Shown piece by piece: positions 11,227 through 21,964 of a stretch of DNA of 26,969 nt. Every line of letters begins with the position of its first letter. Position 1 is the first letter of the stretch. The DNA is from Trichosphaerium sp. ATCC 40318 (lineage: Eukaryota > Discosea > Flabellinia > Trichosidae), in the NCBI GenBank assembly GCA_038496445.1, contig JALMLS010000259.1, positions 1-26,969 on the forward strand, in the 5' to 3' direction. A model generated the notes under the pieces. The model ran no database searches. It was not told the origin of the DNA and saw nothing but the letters and a program-made list of their open reading frames with translations. A program made the translations under genes and the position numbers.

Positions 11227-12052
11227 ATGAAGGCAAAAGCGACAATAAAAAGTTATGCTAAGCTTGTTTGGTGGGAGTTGGTTGTAACAACGCTATTGTT
11301 GGTAATTATACTCGGTCACGCGGTAGTGTATGGCGTTTTACTGCCACCAAAGATTTCAACACATTTTAATGATGGTACGCGCAATTAGCCTTGCTATGTG
11401 ATGTATAGATTATTTACAACATCTAGGAGGCCAATCTGACACATTTATTGATAAAGCAAAAGTTGTTACAATGTACGTTCTAGTAACACTAGTAGTGGCG
11501 TTATCCTTTGTTTTGGTACGTTATTTTACGTTCTACAAAATACAAAACCGAAAGCCAAACTGTTAATTTAAATCACAAGACTGCGCTGTTTGCTCCACGA
11601 CTACCTGATAGCTGTATTCACATACCACACAAGGTACAGAAAATATAACAACAAAAGCTACAATTTCTTAATTCTACGTTGTAGAGGTACTTTATGGACC
11701 CATCACGAGTACAGTCAACGCATCTATTCATATCAAAGCTTTTACTTTGGTGTAATGTTGGAACGCTTGGTTTTGTTTTAATGGTATTTGGCGTTCTATT
11801 CGAAGCAAACAGAACACAGTTTATAAGGGACCATTTCACTGTGTTTGTATGGACGCTAATAAGTGAGTATTACATTAACCGTTTTTTTTTTTTTTTGAGT
11901 GACAGGTTTTATGCTCACGTGCTATCTTAGGTCTGTTTTATATTGGTCTTTTTGCAGCGTTTATTCTTGCATGGCGTCACTTCAGAAACCATCGTAAAGA
12001 AAACGAAGATGATACTCAACACCTTAGAGAAACTGTACAATACAGAACATAG
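11227..12052 (+). CDS. DUF1648/SdpI-like membrane protein (right copy)
   Basis: A predicted membrane protein of about 198 residues in five exons. Helices lie at about residues 15-40 (WWELVVTTLLLVIILGHAVV), 63-79 (TMYVLVTLVVALSFVL), 115-138 (LLLWCNVGTLGFVLMVFGVL) and 148-172. Between the first two sits LPPKISTHFNDGGQSD, the hallmark LP..I..HFN..G..D of DUF1648. A second loop has IHIPHKRYFMDPSR, resembling the conserved LP.K.YW motif that follows in such proteins. The tail is charged and cytosolic-looking. DUF1648 is best known from bacterial proteins such as SdpI, an immunity protein. The role here is unknown. The introns show it is a settled eukaryotic gene. Confidence 0.72.
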
Positions 12053-12254
12053 TAGTAATAAACAAATAATTTTTTTAAAGTATTTTGTACTCGTTAAGGT
12101 TTTTTTAATTAGTTATATCTTAGTATTTACATGTGGTACTACATCACAGCTTGAAAATACTTTGTGAAATACCACTTAAAGGGATTAACCTAGCCATTTG
12201 TATAAAGAATCAAATATTTCAAGAAAAAGTCATCTTATCTTGACTTCCGTTGTA

Positions 12255-13903
12255 TCATTTTTTTCTCGAATAGAATTCTAGGCTTTGCTTTGCGCTATTA
12301 TCCCATGACTCAATATTGTACTTTGGTATACCATCATATGAATCGCGAAGTGCAGTATATTCTTCTAAGTTAAGACTTCTTGAGGTAATATAAGCACATA
12401 GAAATGTAGGTTTCACCATTCTTGTTCGCGAGTTGATTGCTTACCTTACTTGATCCGCATAAAGCTCAGAATTCTTAACAACAGCTTTGATTGTTTGTTG
12501 AGAAAACGCGCCATTAAACTGTCTATAGATGACTGGAACATTTAATACATCTTGCCTTTTTTGAAACAAAAAAATATTAAAATACAGCCTTGACAATAAG
12601 ATATTTTACTCTTATCCATCGTACCTTGCATAGCCCTAAAATTATTAGTATCCAGTAGATAAGATAATGCAATATCGTACCATTTGAGATTCTGTCATAG
12701 GTCTTTGTGCCCAGTACATTGCGTTACTAGACATTTCAGCACGTGCTTCGTCCTTATGTTTGTTTACGCCACCAAAAGCGAATTTTCGCAGCAATGTGTT
12801 TAAACTCGCAGGTAGAGGTATACGTTTACCTTGTTGTTGCTGAAACAGTGCTACCAATAAAGAAGATAAACAGCCGATAGTGTAAACAAGAAAAAGGTAC
12901 CAAAAGCTATTTGTGTGTCATAAACACGTGTCAGTTTTACGTTATGTCCATTCCTGCAACCTTGTTAGTAAATGCATTTGAATTGGTTTAATTACCATAA
13001 AACATCTGCGTCTTGTCTACAATCATGGAATATTTTCAGAATGTCTTTCGACTCCATAATCTAATTACATGCTTAGTCATCTACAGAAAGTTCAAAAATT
13101 ATTCCATACTTCCTTTAAGCCTGCTGCCCATATGACTGATGCCTGGAGTGTTACAAAATCGAATAAGTATACCAAGTCATCAGGTACAGCAAGCTGTAAA
13201 AGACAAAGAGTGGCATCCCTTCCGTCGCCTTAAGGGTTTCTATTAGCTTCCTTACTTCGGTTACAATCTCCTTTTACCTATCCACTCAAGGTCCACTGCT
13301 ATTACTTTTGTTTGGCGAGCACCTTTTCTACCAAGAACCTCATTTATCTGGAGACCTGTGAGACAAAACAAAAAAAAATGCTTAATATTTTCACTGAACT
13401 CATTTGACATTTTGACACTTACACGTTTGACAGCTGCCTCTGCTTTATCTTTTGTATCAATAAGAGGTTTATCACCAAGTATATCTTGTTCTTCATCCTC
13501 ATCAGAGTCACTCACATCGAATTCTGCGCGTAGAGCCTAAAAATTACGTAAGTTTTGGGTGAACTCTTAGAAAATGTTGTTTGTACTTGGAGTTCTGAGC
13601 TGATTACTGGTGCAGGCTTATTTTTCTCTTCCTCCAGCTTTCTACGTTTACGTTCACGTTTTTCTCGTAGCTACAGGCTTGTTATTGGGTTTTTAATTCA
13701 TCATCGAGTTTTTAAACGTGCTTTCGTAACGTCTGCGTCCATTTGGTCTTCATAGCTCATTTCAGCGCGACGTTTCTTATTTGTTGGCTTATGTTTTGTA
13801 ATTGTTGGTAAAACCGCCTCTGGTATAATGATTAATCGCCTACGTTAACAAGCGCAACTTTACCTTTCTTTTTAGACATGGACTTCATGATAGACGCCAA
13901 CAT
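12255..13903 (-). CDS. EXD1/Egalitarian-like 3'-5' exonuclease (right copy)
   Basis: This is the mirror copy of 6306-7959 with the same exon plan and the same DEDD motifs. Coding changes are few: the last exon reads SLNLEE instead of SLSIEE. Introns have drifted more. The intron near 12610-12660 is several bases shorter, and one acceptor changed from CAAACAG to CAAAAAAG while keeping AG. No stop or frameshift was seen, so both copies look functional. Its 3' end converges on the DUF1648 gene with about 200 bases between them. Confidence 0.82.
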
Positions 13904-14132
13904 TACCGGCAATATAGCTTTACCCTTTCCGGGCTATCCCTGCAATGCTTTTTATGCTGTTTAAGTGATTAATAATTGTACTTTTTTTCACAGAAGCTTG
14001 AGTCTATGAAAGCACGTCTACACTATTCTGCGGTAATTGGCGACCACTATAAATGTGCATGCTTGTTTTGGCGTCGTCAACAATCTTCTTATGATCACGT
14101 GCCATTTTAGAATTTTAGCTTTTAACTCGATT
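13904..14132. promoter_or_regulatory. Shared intergenic promoter, exonuclease / Atg22-like (right)
   Basis: A divergent intergenic segment of about 230 bases. CACGTG lies at 14096-14101, some 32 bases before the Atg22-like ATG, where a bHLH or bZIP factor could bind. That is inference from the motif alone. Confidence 0.4.
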
Positions 14133-16383
14133 ATGGACGACATCAGTACAGGTACCTTGGAGTCTACCAGCGACTCTGAGGAAAGATCTAGTTCAAATAC
14201 TAGCGAAAGCGATAAAAACAACGCCACAACAGCATGGGAACTTCACGGTTGGTATTCTTATGATTGGTAAGGCTTCCAATAGTTTTATTGTAGACTACAC
14301 CTTTTGTGATTCAACGATGTTAATGTGAGCTAACTCTACTTTAAAGGGCCAACTCTGTGTACCCCTTCGTTGTTATAAATGGGTTCTTGCCAATTTTGTT
14401 AAATGACTTTGCAAAATTTAGCGCTGGATCAGATTGTAAAGTTAACCTCGGTTGGGTAAAACTAAATCCAGCGTATGTACCGTATTTTGAGTCGTCATTT
14501 ATCGTCATGAGTATAATTTTCCAGTATACATACTAAAAGTGATCGTAGAGCGTATGCTAGCGTGATAGTCGGACTATCAGTGCTGTTCCAAATCGTCGCA
14601 TATATTTTGTTTGGTAGGCATACTTTTTTGGGAAAATTTCTCACTCTTTGTCTTTAGGTTCGTTCGCCGATTTTGGACCTTCCAGGAAACCAGCTTTGAT
14701 TGTTACAACTGTTTTGGGAAGTATCATGACGATGGCTGTCGCTTTCATAGTAAAATCGTCTTTGTATTGGCTTGTAGGTGTCCTAGCAATTTTATCTAAT
14801 GTCATGTTTGGGTTGGCAAACATTTACTATAATTCATATCTCCCTTTTCTCGTAAGACATCATCCAAAGTACTTAAAAGTTTCAAAAGAAACCAAAGAAG
14901 TCAAAAGAAAAGTACGTCAAAGACACACGGGCGCTAAAGAAAGAGCAATAAACTGAACTAAAGTTATTTCAGGTTGAGGATAAGGTATCAAACTATGTGT
15001 CTAAAATTGGATTTATTTATGGTTATTCTGCTGCATTGATTATTCTAGTAATATCTATTGGCTTTATCTTTCTTTTTACAAACCCTTTCGACATGGAAAC
15101 AACTATACGGCACGCACAAAAAGTAAATTCCGCCATGTTAAGTTTGTAGGTGCCAAGATTACTTAAACTCGAACTCTACACAATTTATTGAGGATGATAG
15201 TACAACAGGATATCGAGTGGTAACTAAGATAGTGTTTATTTATGTTTTTTATTCAACATTCCTCGCTTTAGGCTATTGGCGTTGGAGGACTTTGGTGGTT
15301 TGCATTCTCGTTTTTTTCTTATTTTCTTGTGCGGCGACACGTTGGTAAACCATTGCCTGAAGGATCTAACTATATTGCGGAATCATTCAAAACAGGTACA
15401 TGAGTATAAGTAGTTATATGTTTGCTTACAGTAAGTTTAAGTGTATCATACATTCCTAAAGATCAAGAAATTTCCAAATCTTGCACTGTTTCTGTTGGCA
15501 TGGTTTGTCTACTCCGATGCTTTTGAATTAATTGCGTACGTACTGAAGCGCGTTTATAATTCCACTCATTTTAGACTCAGATCTCTTGGTACTCTTTTTG
15601 CTAATGAGGAACTTGGTGCATCTGGCGAAATCTTGGCAGGAGTACTAATAGTGGTAAGTTAATTGTTGTCCTATTTTTTTTTGAGGACTTTGTTTAGACG
15701 CCAATTTTCGGTCTTATTGGTACTGTGTTTTGGCTAAAGATTAAACAATGGTTTTCTTTAAGTAATAAGACTATGATATTTATCTTTATTGGGTGGCTCC
15801 TTGTTCTTCCTATTTACTCTATGATTGGTTTTTCGGGTGTATTTGGTACAGTTTTTTCAACAAAACCCAGCTGTCACATGTGCATAACGGCTGACTGTTT
15901 CAATAGGGTTAACGAGTAAGTGGGAATTATTCCCGGTTGTGATTTGGTATGGATTTTGTCTTGGTGCTATACAATCTGTTAGCCGGTAAGAAGTTCAATG
16001 GAGTAATTTCTGCGGTCTATTTTTTGTATTAAAAGTTGACTGTTTTTTTTTTAGCGTTTTATTTGCAAGTCTTGTTCCTCCTGGCTATGAAAGCGAGTTT
16101 TTCGGGTTCTTTGAAATTACAAATCGCGGAAGTACATGGGTAGGACCTTTTGTTGCTGCTGGATTAAAGGAAGCCACTGGAACACTTAGATGGGCATTTT
16201 TATATGTTCTTGTATGCTTTGTTACCGAAACTCTTGATGAAATGTTCACAGTCTATTTAGGTAGCTTTGTTGATATCACTGCCGTTAATGTACTTTGTAA
16301 ATGTCAAAAAGGGTAGGGAACAAGCCATCAAAGGCGCAAAACAGCTAAACAAGATTGATGATGTTGAGTCATCAGTCGGGTAA
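14133..16383 (+). CDS. ATG22: Atg22-like vacuolar amino-acid effluxer (right copy)
   Basis: Predicted product of about 527 residues, close to the length of yeast Atg22, from about 13 exons joined by GT-AG introns. A serine-rich acidic N-terminus (DSEERSSSNTSESD) precedes ELHGWYSYDWANSVYPFVV, the family's opening motif. A long luminal loop and a lysine-rich loop (KYLKVSKETKEVKRK) follow. Then come hydrophobic helices, WFVYSDAFELIA, GLTSKWELFPVVIWYGFCLG and SEFFGFFEITNRGSTWVGP, and a C-terminal tail ending in ESSVG. At least ten membrane segments are apparent. In yeast, Atg22 exports amino acids from the vacuole after autophagic breakdown; that role is by homology. The exon set keeps the frame open throughout. 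A mirror copy lies at 3827-6076. Confidence 0.9.
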
Positions 16384-16937
16384 TAAACTAGAATTATCCA
16401 ACAGAATATGTACTTTTTCTAATACATTTTGTGGATAACAACTTCAGTTTACGCCAGTTCTTGCACTTTCAGTTCAAAGGTTGACAGCTGATTTTTTTTG
16501 CGCTCAAGAATGGTTCAAAGCAAAGAATTTCAGTGTTTGGAGGAGTTTTTAAAACAAAAGCCGTTACCGCTATGTACTCAAACAAAAACCCAGCGTTAAT
16601 AAGTTCTAGGGCTGAGTTGCATAACCAAGGTGGTGGGTTAGCTTTTTGATAGTATGAAGCATACAAGATGAAGTTTTCGAGGTGCTATAAACAAGTGATA
16701 ACTGTAATCCTGACTTAAACATACTCTTCTTTTTATCCGACAGCCCGAGTGCCATGAACTCACATTGTACAAAGGTGGACTATCTCATTATCAACAGACT
16801 ATGGTGTAATCTAATAATAGCTACAATTACAACCGCACTTTCACAGAATAGCTTTTTTTGTGATTTCTCGGTAATAAAACACGTGGCTACTAATCTCGCT
16901 TTACCTTTGTTAATTACGCACTCACACTACTGATTTG
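16384..16937. other. Intergenic region, right arm (no firm gene)
   Basis: This is the gap between the Atg22-like stop and the F-box/LRR start. A plus-strand frame around 16490-16650 reads about 55 codons (it includes GGVFKTKAVTAMYSNKNPA) without an ATG or a recognisable domain; the minus strand is also open there. A CACGTG site is at 16880. Nothing else was recognised. Confidence 0.5.
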
Positions 16938-18404
16938 ATGCTAAAAAAAAGTTTAAACGCTGAAGATCATAGGTAAGCGCTACATTACTCTATATCGCAT
17001 TCTAACGCAATCAAAAGAGCGCAAATAAGCATATTAGACTTCCCAACAGAGATTTTAGCAACCATCTTACGCCAAACTACAAAAGCACGTTTTGCAGCTT
17101 CTCAAACCTGTCATCGTATTGCCTCTATCATCCATGACATTATAGGATACTCAAAGGTTTGTATTTCAAGTGTTGCGCAGGCAAAAGCACTCTTACAACA
17201 TTCAAGCACTCTTCAGCACACGAAAGTCAAAATTAAGTACAAAGAATTATGGTGTCCTGATGATGTTGTCAAAGCACTTGCTGGCATTCGTTCAATCGAT
17301 ATTAATTCTTGCAATGTAACAGATGAAGCCATCAAGGCACTGTCTGGCGTTCATACCATTAATATAAAATTTTGTACTTGGATTACAGACGAAGGTGTCA
17401 AGGCACTTTCTGGTGTCCACACTATTGGTCTCAGTTTTACAAATGTAACAGATAAAGGGTTAAAAGCTCTTTCTGGTGTACATAAAATTGAGCTTAATGG
17501 TTCTACAAAAATAACAGATGAAGGGATAAAAGCTCTTTCTGGTGTACATAAAATTACTCTCGGTTCTACAAATGTAACAGATGAAGGGTTAAAAGCTCTT
17601 TCTGGTGTACATGAAATTGATCTTAGTGGATGTAACAACATAACAGACAAAGGAATAACAGCCCTTTCTGGTGTACACACTATTGATGTCGGTTCTACAA
17701 AAATAACAGATGAAGGGTTAAAAGCTCTTTCTGGTGTACACACTATTGATCTCACTTATACAAGAATAACAGATGAAGGGATAAAAGCTCTTTCTGGTGT
17801 ACATAAAATTAATCTCTGTTCTAGAAATGTAACAGATGAAGGGATAAAAGCTCTTTCTGGTGTACACACTATTAATCTCGGTTCTACAAAAATAACAGAT
17901 GAAGGGCTAGTAGCTCTTTCTGGAGTACATGAAATTAACCTGGTGGGTTGTAAAGGTATTTCAGATTACGGCATAAAGGCTCTTTCTGGCGTACATAAGA
18001 TTGAGCTTAATGGATGTAAAAACATAACAGACAAAGGGATAACAGCTCTTTCTGGTGTACACACTATTAATCTCGGTTCTACAAATGTAACAGATGAAGG
18101 GATAAAAGCTCTTTCTGGTGTACACACTATTAATCTCAGTTTTACAAAAATAACAGATGAAGGGCTAGTAGCTCTTTCTGGAGTACATGAAATTAACCTG
18201 GTGGGTTGTAAAGGTATTTCAGATTATGGCATAAAGGCTCTTTCTGGTGTACACACTATTGATGTCGGTTTCACAAATATAACAGATGAAGGGCTAGTAG
18301 CCCTTTCTAGTGCCCACAAAATTGGTCTACGAGGGTGTCAAGGCATAACAGATGACGGTGTCATATCTCTTTCTAGTGTACATACAATTATAGGCCGACA
18401 TTGA
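16938..18404 (+). CDS. F-box/LRR protein (intact right-arm copy)
   Basis: Two exons. A short first exon (MLKKSLNAEDH) is spliced in phase (donor GTAAGC at 16973, branch-like TCTAACG, acceptor AAATAAG before 17030) to a long exon. The long exon begins with an F-box (ILDFPTEILATILRQTTKARF) and AASQTCHRIASIIHD. Then come 17 full LRRs plus a partial one, each 21-22 residues, consensus KALSGVHTINLGSTKITDEG, with GC or ST variants at the bend. The plan resembles FBXL proteins: the F-box binds Skp1 and the LRR arc selects the ubiquitination target. The repeats are unusually uniform, with variation only at a few positions. Splice choice rests on keeping the F-box open; another acceptor 8 bases on would give early termination in this copy. 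Confidence 0.85.
17265..18400 (+). repeat. Tandem LRR-coding repeats, right copy
   Basis: Tandem 63-66-base units, each with GCTCTTTCTGGTGTACA and a variant of ATAACAGATGAAGGG. From about 17540 to the end the encoded protein appears identical to the left copy. The first five units differ: one reads HKIELNGSTKITD where the left copy has HTINLTFTKITD, which looks like a junction of two unit types found elsewhere in the array and adds one residue. Confidence 0.9.
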
Positions 18405-18533
18405 GCGGTGTTTATGAAACGTAGTGTACTACCAGAAGTGCTTACTCCAGATTAGCTTTAGAAAAAATAAAAGATTCCATTCATCAATTTCAGACTTGCT
18501 ACCCACTATTAAGTCTCTTTTTTATTAAAAGCA

Positions 18534-20038
18534 ATGGGAGGTAGGCTGAGCACGATCATACACAGTCCAGACCAAACCCTATTGTGGAATTTGCTGCCTA
18601 ATGAAGTGTTTGTTCAAATCCTTTTTAAATTACCTGTTATTTCTGTTATAAGCCTGGGTACGCGTAAATACTGTTTTCAAATAAATACAGCATAAACAAT
18701 TTCGTTAAACATTCCGTTAACGTTTTAAAAAGGAGCCACGTGTCATGAAATACATGATAGAACCTGTTTTAATGAATACTATTGGAAGAAAACATGCTTA
18801 CAATCGTTTTACGTTTCAAAAGCGTTAAAGTCGAAGTACACGTCTTGGTATAATGTAAGATACTAGGTTTACGCCGAATCCGTTATGCTAAAGCTCTATT
18901 AAGGTGTATAAAGAAATATCAAAGTCGGAAAAGATAAATATTGTCATTTACAGCTACAAGATGCACAAGGTGTTTAAGAAAATGTTCAACATAGATACAG
19001 TCACTGACCGAAGTGCACATACAAATGAACACTACAACACATGGGAAAACGTGGAAGAAGGATATGTTAGGCATTGTGTACGTCGTTGATTTTGAAGAAA
19101 CACGAAATAAATCACGTGCCAACTTAGAAAACTAGAAAACTCTCCTATAGCGTCTACGCAAGGAAGCAGTCTTGACCGCCTTTAACATAGCTGTAAGATA
19201 AACTTTCTTATCTAGTTCCAACGACTAAGATACTATAAGCTCGTTTATTAACCTAATAGTTGTGCCCATCCTGCAACTTATGTTTCTTTTTTCTTTCAAT
19301 TAAACAACTTATTTTGTACTCTCATGGATACTAATGCTTCGTTATAGGTTGTCGTTTCTGACATTTGTATTGAAAATAGTAAACAACTAGTGCGCATTCA
19401 ACTAGTAATGTACCACAACTTGGATGGATTCGAAATGGCCATTGGGTACTACTCAATAAAAACCACTTAAACAAACGCATAGTTTTAGGCCAAGGATGCT
19501 GCTGTTCCCAAAAAACAACAAAACTTCTATTTTAATGGAAGATGTATCCCTTAGGAAAACGGTAATAACTAACTATATCACCTGATTTTCACGTGACTTG
19601 CAAAAACAAACATTGGAAAAAGTACACTTTTTTATTCGATTTTCATTCTTTTCATAGGGAGATGTAGAGTATATTTTACATGCAAGAAGGGGATCAACAG
19701 ATGGAATAGCATTCAAAGAGAATAGTTCAGAAAGCAGAGTACATTTAAAGTACTCTGATAATCTTCTACAAATACTTGAATCTCTGCTGTCTTTTTACTT
19801 TTCACAACAAAATCAGACAGCCAAGGGTGGCTTTGACATTATTCAAAAGGTACAATAGTAACGATTCTTTAGTAGCAAATACTCAGTTGTTTGCTAGGGA
19901 CGCTGGACGAGTTGTGTTGATATTTCACCTGACCCTTGGGGTTACAGAGAATTTGGATTAGGAAAGTTACCAAAATTATTTCTTGAAAGTAGATACACAT
20001 GGATAAAGCCACCATGTTTCAGGTGTGGTATGGGCTAA
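18534..20038 (+). CDS. F-box domain protein (right-arm copy)
   Basis: The first exon (18534-18657) encodes MGGRLSTIIHSPDQTLLWNL and then the F-box LLPNEVFVQILFKLPVISVISL. Exon 2 (18733-18854) continues with ATCHEIHDRTCFNEYYWKK and a KSKYTSWYN stretch, typical of the region after an F-box (Cys-His, Trp-Lys-Lys). Exon 3 (18904-19077) is lysine-rich and ends EEGYVRHC. Later likely exons are about 19381-19467 (MYHNLDGFEMAIGYYSIKTT), 19658-19849 and 19898-20038 (CVDISPDPWGYREFGLGKLP, then YTWIKPPCF). Exons between 19078 and 19380 and near 19490-19560 are unclear. No LRRs or other substrate domain were recognised. It probably acts as an SCF adaptor, by F-box homology only. It starts 130 bases after the F-box/LRR gene on the same strand. 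Confidence 0.6.
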
Positions 20039-20332
20039 CCGTAAAAGAGCTCTTCGTTAAAGTAGCTTTAAAATCAACAAAACTAGAGAAGGAAAACTGG
20101 AGTCACTAAACGACAAATTGTCAACATTTGTCATACATATTGGTTGTTGTAGCAGCATTTTGATTTGGTATCATCAGGTTGAGACACTGTTGACTAAATA
20201 AAATTAGTGTAAAGACGAACCTGGCCTCACATAGTACTCCTTAATAAGTATGCTGTTGTCACGATGAATCGTTTATTGACATTGAGGCTTAAACTAATAA
20301 GTCAACTTTGTAAGTACAAAAAAAGTTGTAAC

Positions 20333-21964
20333 ATGGAGAGCAACGGTTCAAATAGGAGTATATTTGAGCTCACAGCGCTTCCGGTTGAGATAATAGTTCA
20401 TATCTTAAAGTCTGGAACGTTTACGCTGCAGCCCAAACGTGTCATTTATTGCGAGATATCGTACACAACCATGTGGGATACAAAGAAATTAGAGTTAAGA
20501 GCGAAGATGAGTTATTTATGCTTTCTGGCAGTCCTTTGCTTCAGAATACACGCATTTCATTGTACAACCATTTTCGTGAGGTTACTAACGACAGCCACTT
20601 GCGTTTACTTTCAGGAGTACAATCAATAGACTTGAGGGGTTGTGACGGAATAACAGATGAAGGCATCCAGGCACTGTCCGGAGTACACCAAATTAATCTA
20701 TCAAACACAAACATAAGTAATGAAGGCCTAAAGGCGTTGGCAGGTGTACACGAAATAGACTTATATAAGTGTGCAGAAATAACACGTGGAGGTGTTAAAG
20801 TATTGGCTGGCGTACACACAATTAATTTATACTATGTAGATGTATGTGATGAGGATCTCAAGGCATTGGCTGGCGTTCATTCTATAAACTTGAGTGGCTC
20901 TGACCTCATAACAAATAAAGGATTAAAAGCTTTGTCTGGGATACATACTATCCAGTTAGACAGTCAGTTGATAACAGATGAGGGTATCATCGCATTAGCT
21001 GGAGTACATACTATCGGCTTAGCAGGCACAAAAGTGTCGGACAAAGGTGTGAAGGCATTGGCTGGAGTTCATACAATTGATTTGAACGGATGTCATGTAA
21101 TTACAAGCGAGGGTTTAAAAGCGTTATCTGGCGTACATACTATCAACCTGGAAGACTGCCCTTGGGTGTCAGATGAAGGACTGAAATCATTGGCTGAAAT
21201 CATTGGCTGGCGTGTATAACATCAACTTGGCTTTTTGTTCTGGAATAACAGATGCAGGAGTTAAATCGCTGGCTGGTGTTAGTAAGATTGATTTATCACA
21301 CACAGCAATTACAGATGAAGGGTTGAGAGCACTTGCAGGTGTTATAAAAATCACATTGACTCGTTGTAAGGAAATAACAGATGAAGGAGTCAAAGCTTTG
21401 GCTGGTGTAAAGAAAATCAACTTGTCCAAGTGTAGACAGATAACTGATGAGGGCATCAAAGCGTTATCTGGTGTAGAGACTATCGACTTAAAGTTTTGTT
21501 GCAAAATAACAGATGAAGGCATAAAGGCGCTGTCTGGTGTAAAACAAATTAACTTAGCTTCATTATACAAAATCACAGATGAAGGTCTCAAGGCATTGGC
21601 TGGTGTGAAGGATATTTCTTTGCAAGACTGCACATTAATAACAGATGAGGGTATTGCTGCATTAGTTGGAGTACAGATCATTGATTTATCATCAACAAAT
21701 GTTGGTGATAAGAGCTTGAAAGTATTATCAGGTGCACACCGTATAAAATTAAGCAGTTGTCAAAGAATAACAGATGAAGGCATCAAGTCATTGGCTAATG
21801 TTAACACATTATACTTTAAGTGTTGTACAACAATAACAGATGAGGGGCTCAAGGCATTAACTGGAGTAACTTGTATTTATTTACGTGATTGTATCAATAT
21901 AAGTGACGAGGCCATGAATATATTACGTACACAAGGTGTACGTGTATATGACCTTTCATTCTAA
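20333..21964 (+). pseudogene. Third F-box/LRR gene, frame disrupted twice
   Basis: MESNGSNRSIFELTALPVEI starts an F-box. The frame then changes near 20410-20425. The following segment (AAAQTCHLLRDIVHNHVGYK) is clearly homologous to the intact gene's AASQTCHRIASIIHDIIGYS but lies in another frame, with a few codons missing between them. About nineteen LRRs of 21-23 residues follow (consensus KALAGVHTINL...ITDEG), more diverged than in the other locus. The array is split at 21183-21208 by a 13-base tandem duplication that shifts the frame and leads to a stop at 21219. Beyond it the LRRs resume in frame to TAA at 21964. The strong repeat conservation after both lesions suggests recent inactivation. 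Alternatives are an unrecognised intron or assembly error at these points. Confidence 0.82.
21181..21208 (+). repeat. 13-base tandem duplication breaking the LRR frame
   Basis: The unit GAAATCATTGGCT occurs twice in direct succession (21183-21195 and 21196-21208), preceded by CT so that either CTGAAATCATTGG or GAAATCATTGGCT can be taken as the unit. With a single copy the LRR frame would read through continuously into GVYNINL. The extra 13 bases cause a frameshift inside one LRR. Confidence 0.93.

Larger units (their letters stand above)
10305..20215. repeat. Right arm of giant inverted repeat
   Basis: This is the mirror copy of 1-9911. The inner edge is CATAGTGGTTC at 10305, matching GAACCACTATG ending at 9911. 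The outer visible edge is GTGTAAAGA ending at 20215, matching TCTTTACAC at base 1. The right arm carries the intact version of the first F-box/LRR gene and most of the only complete RhoGAP gene. Whether sequence beyond 20215 is also duplicated cannot be judged from this window. Confidence 0.97.

Noticed and set aside
15112-15192. Apparent frame break in the Atg22-like gene after IRHAQK
   Set aside because: An intron from GTAAATTCC to TTTATTGAG joins HAQK to DDSTTGYRV in frame. The same splice signals exist in both arms, so this is not a lesion.
1-20215. Inverted repeat as the two ends of one large transposon
   Set aside because: The arms contain ordinary intron-bearing cellular genes, and the spacer is coding sequence of one of them. 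No transposase, integrase, reverse transcriptase or terminal signature was found.
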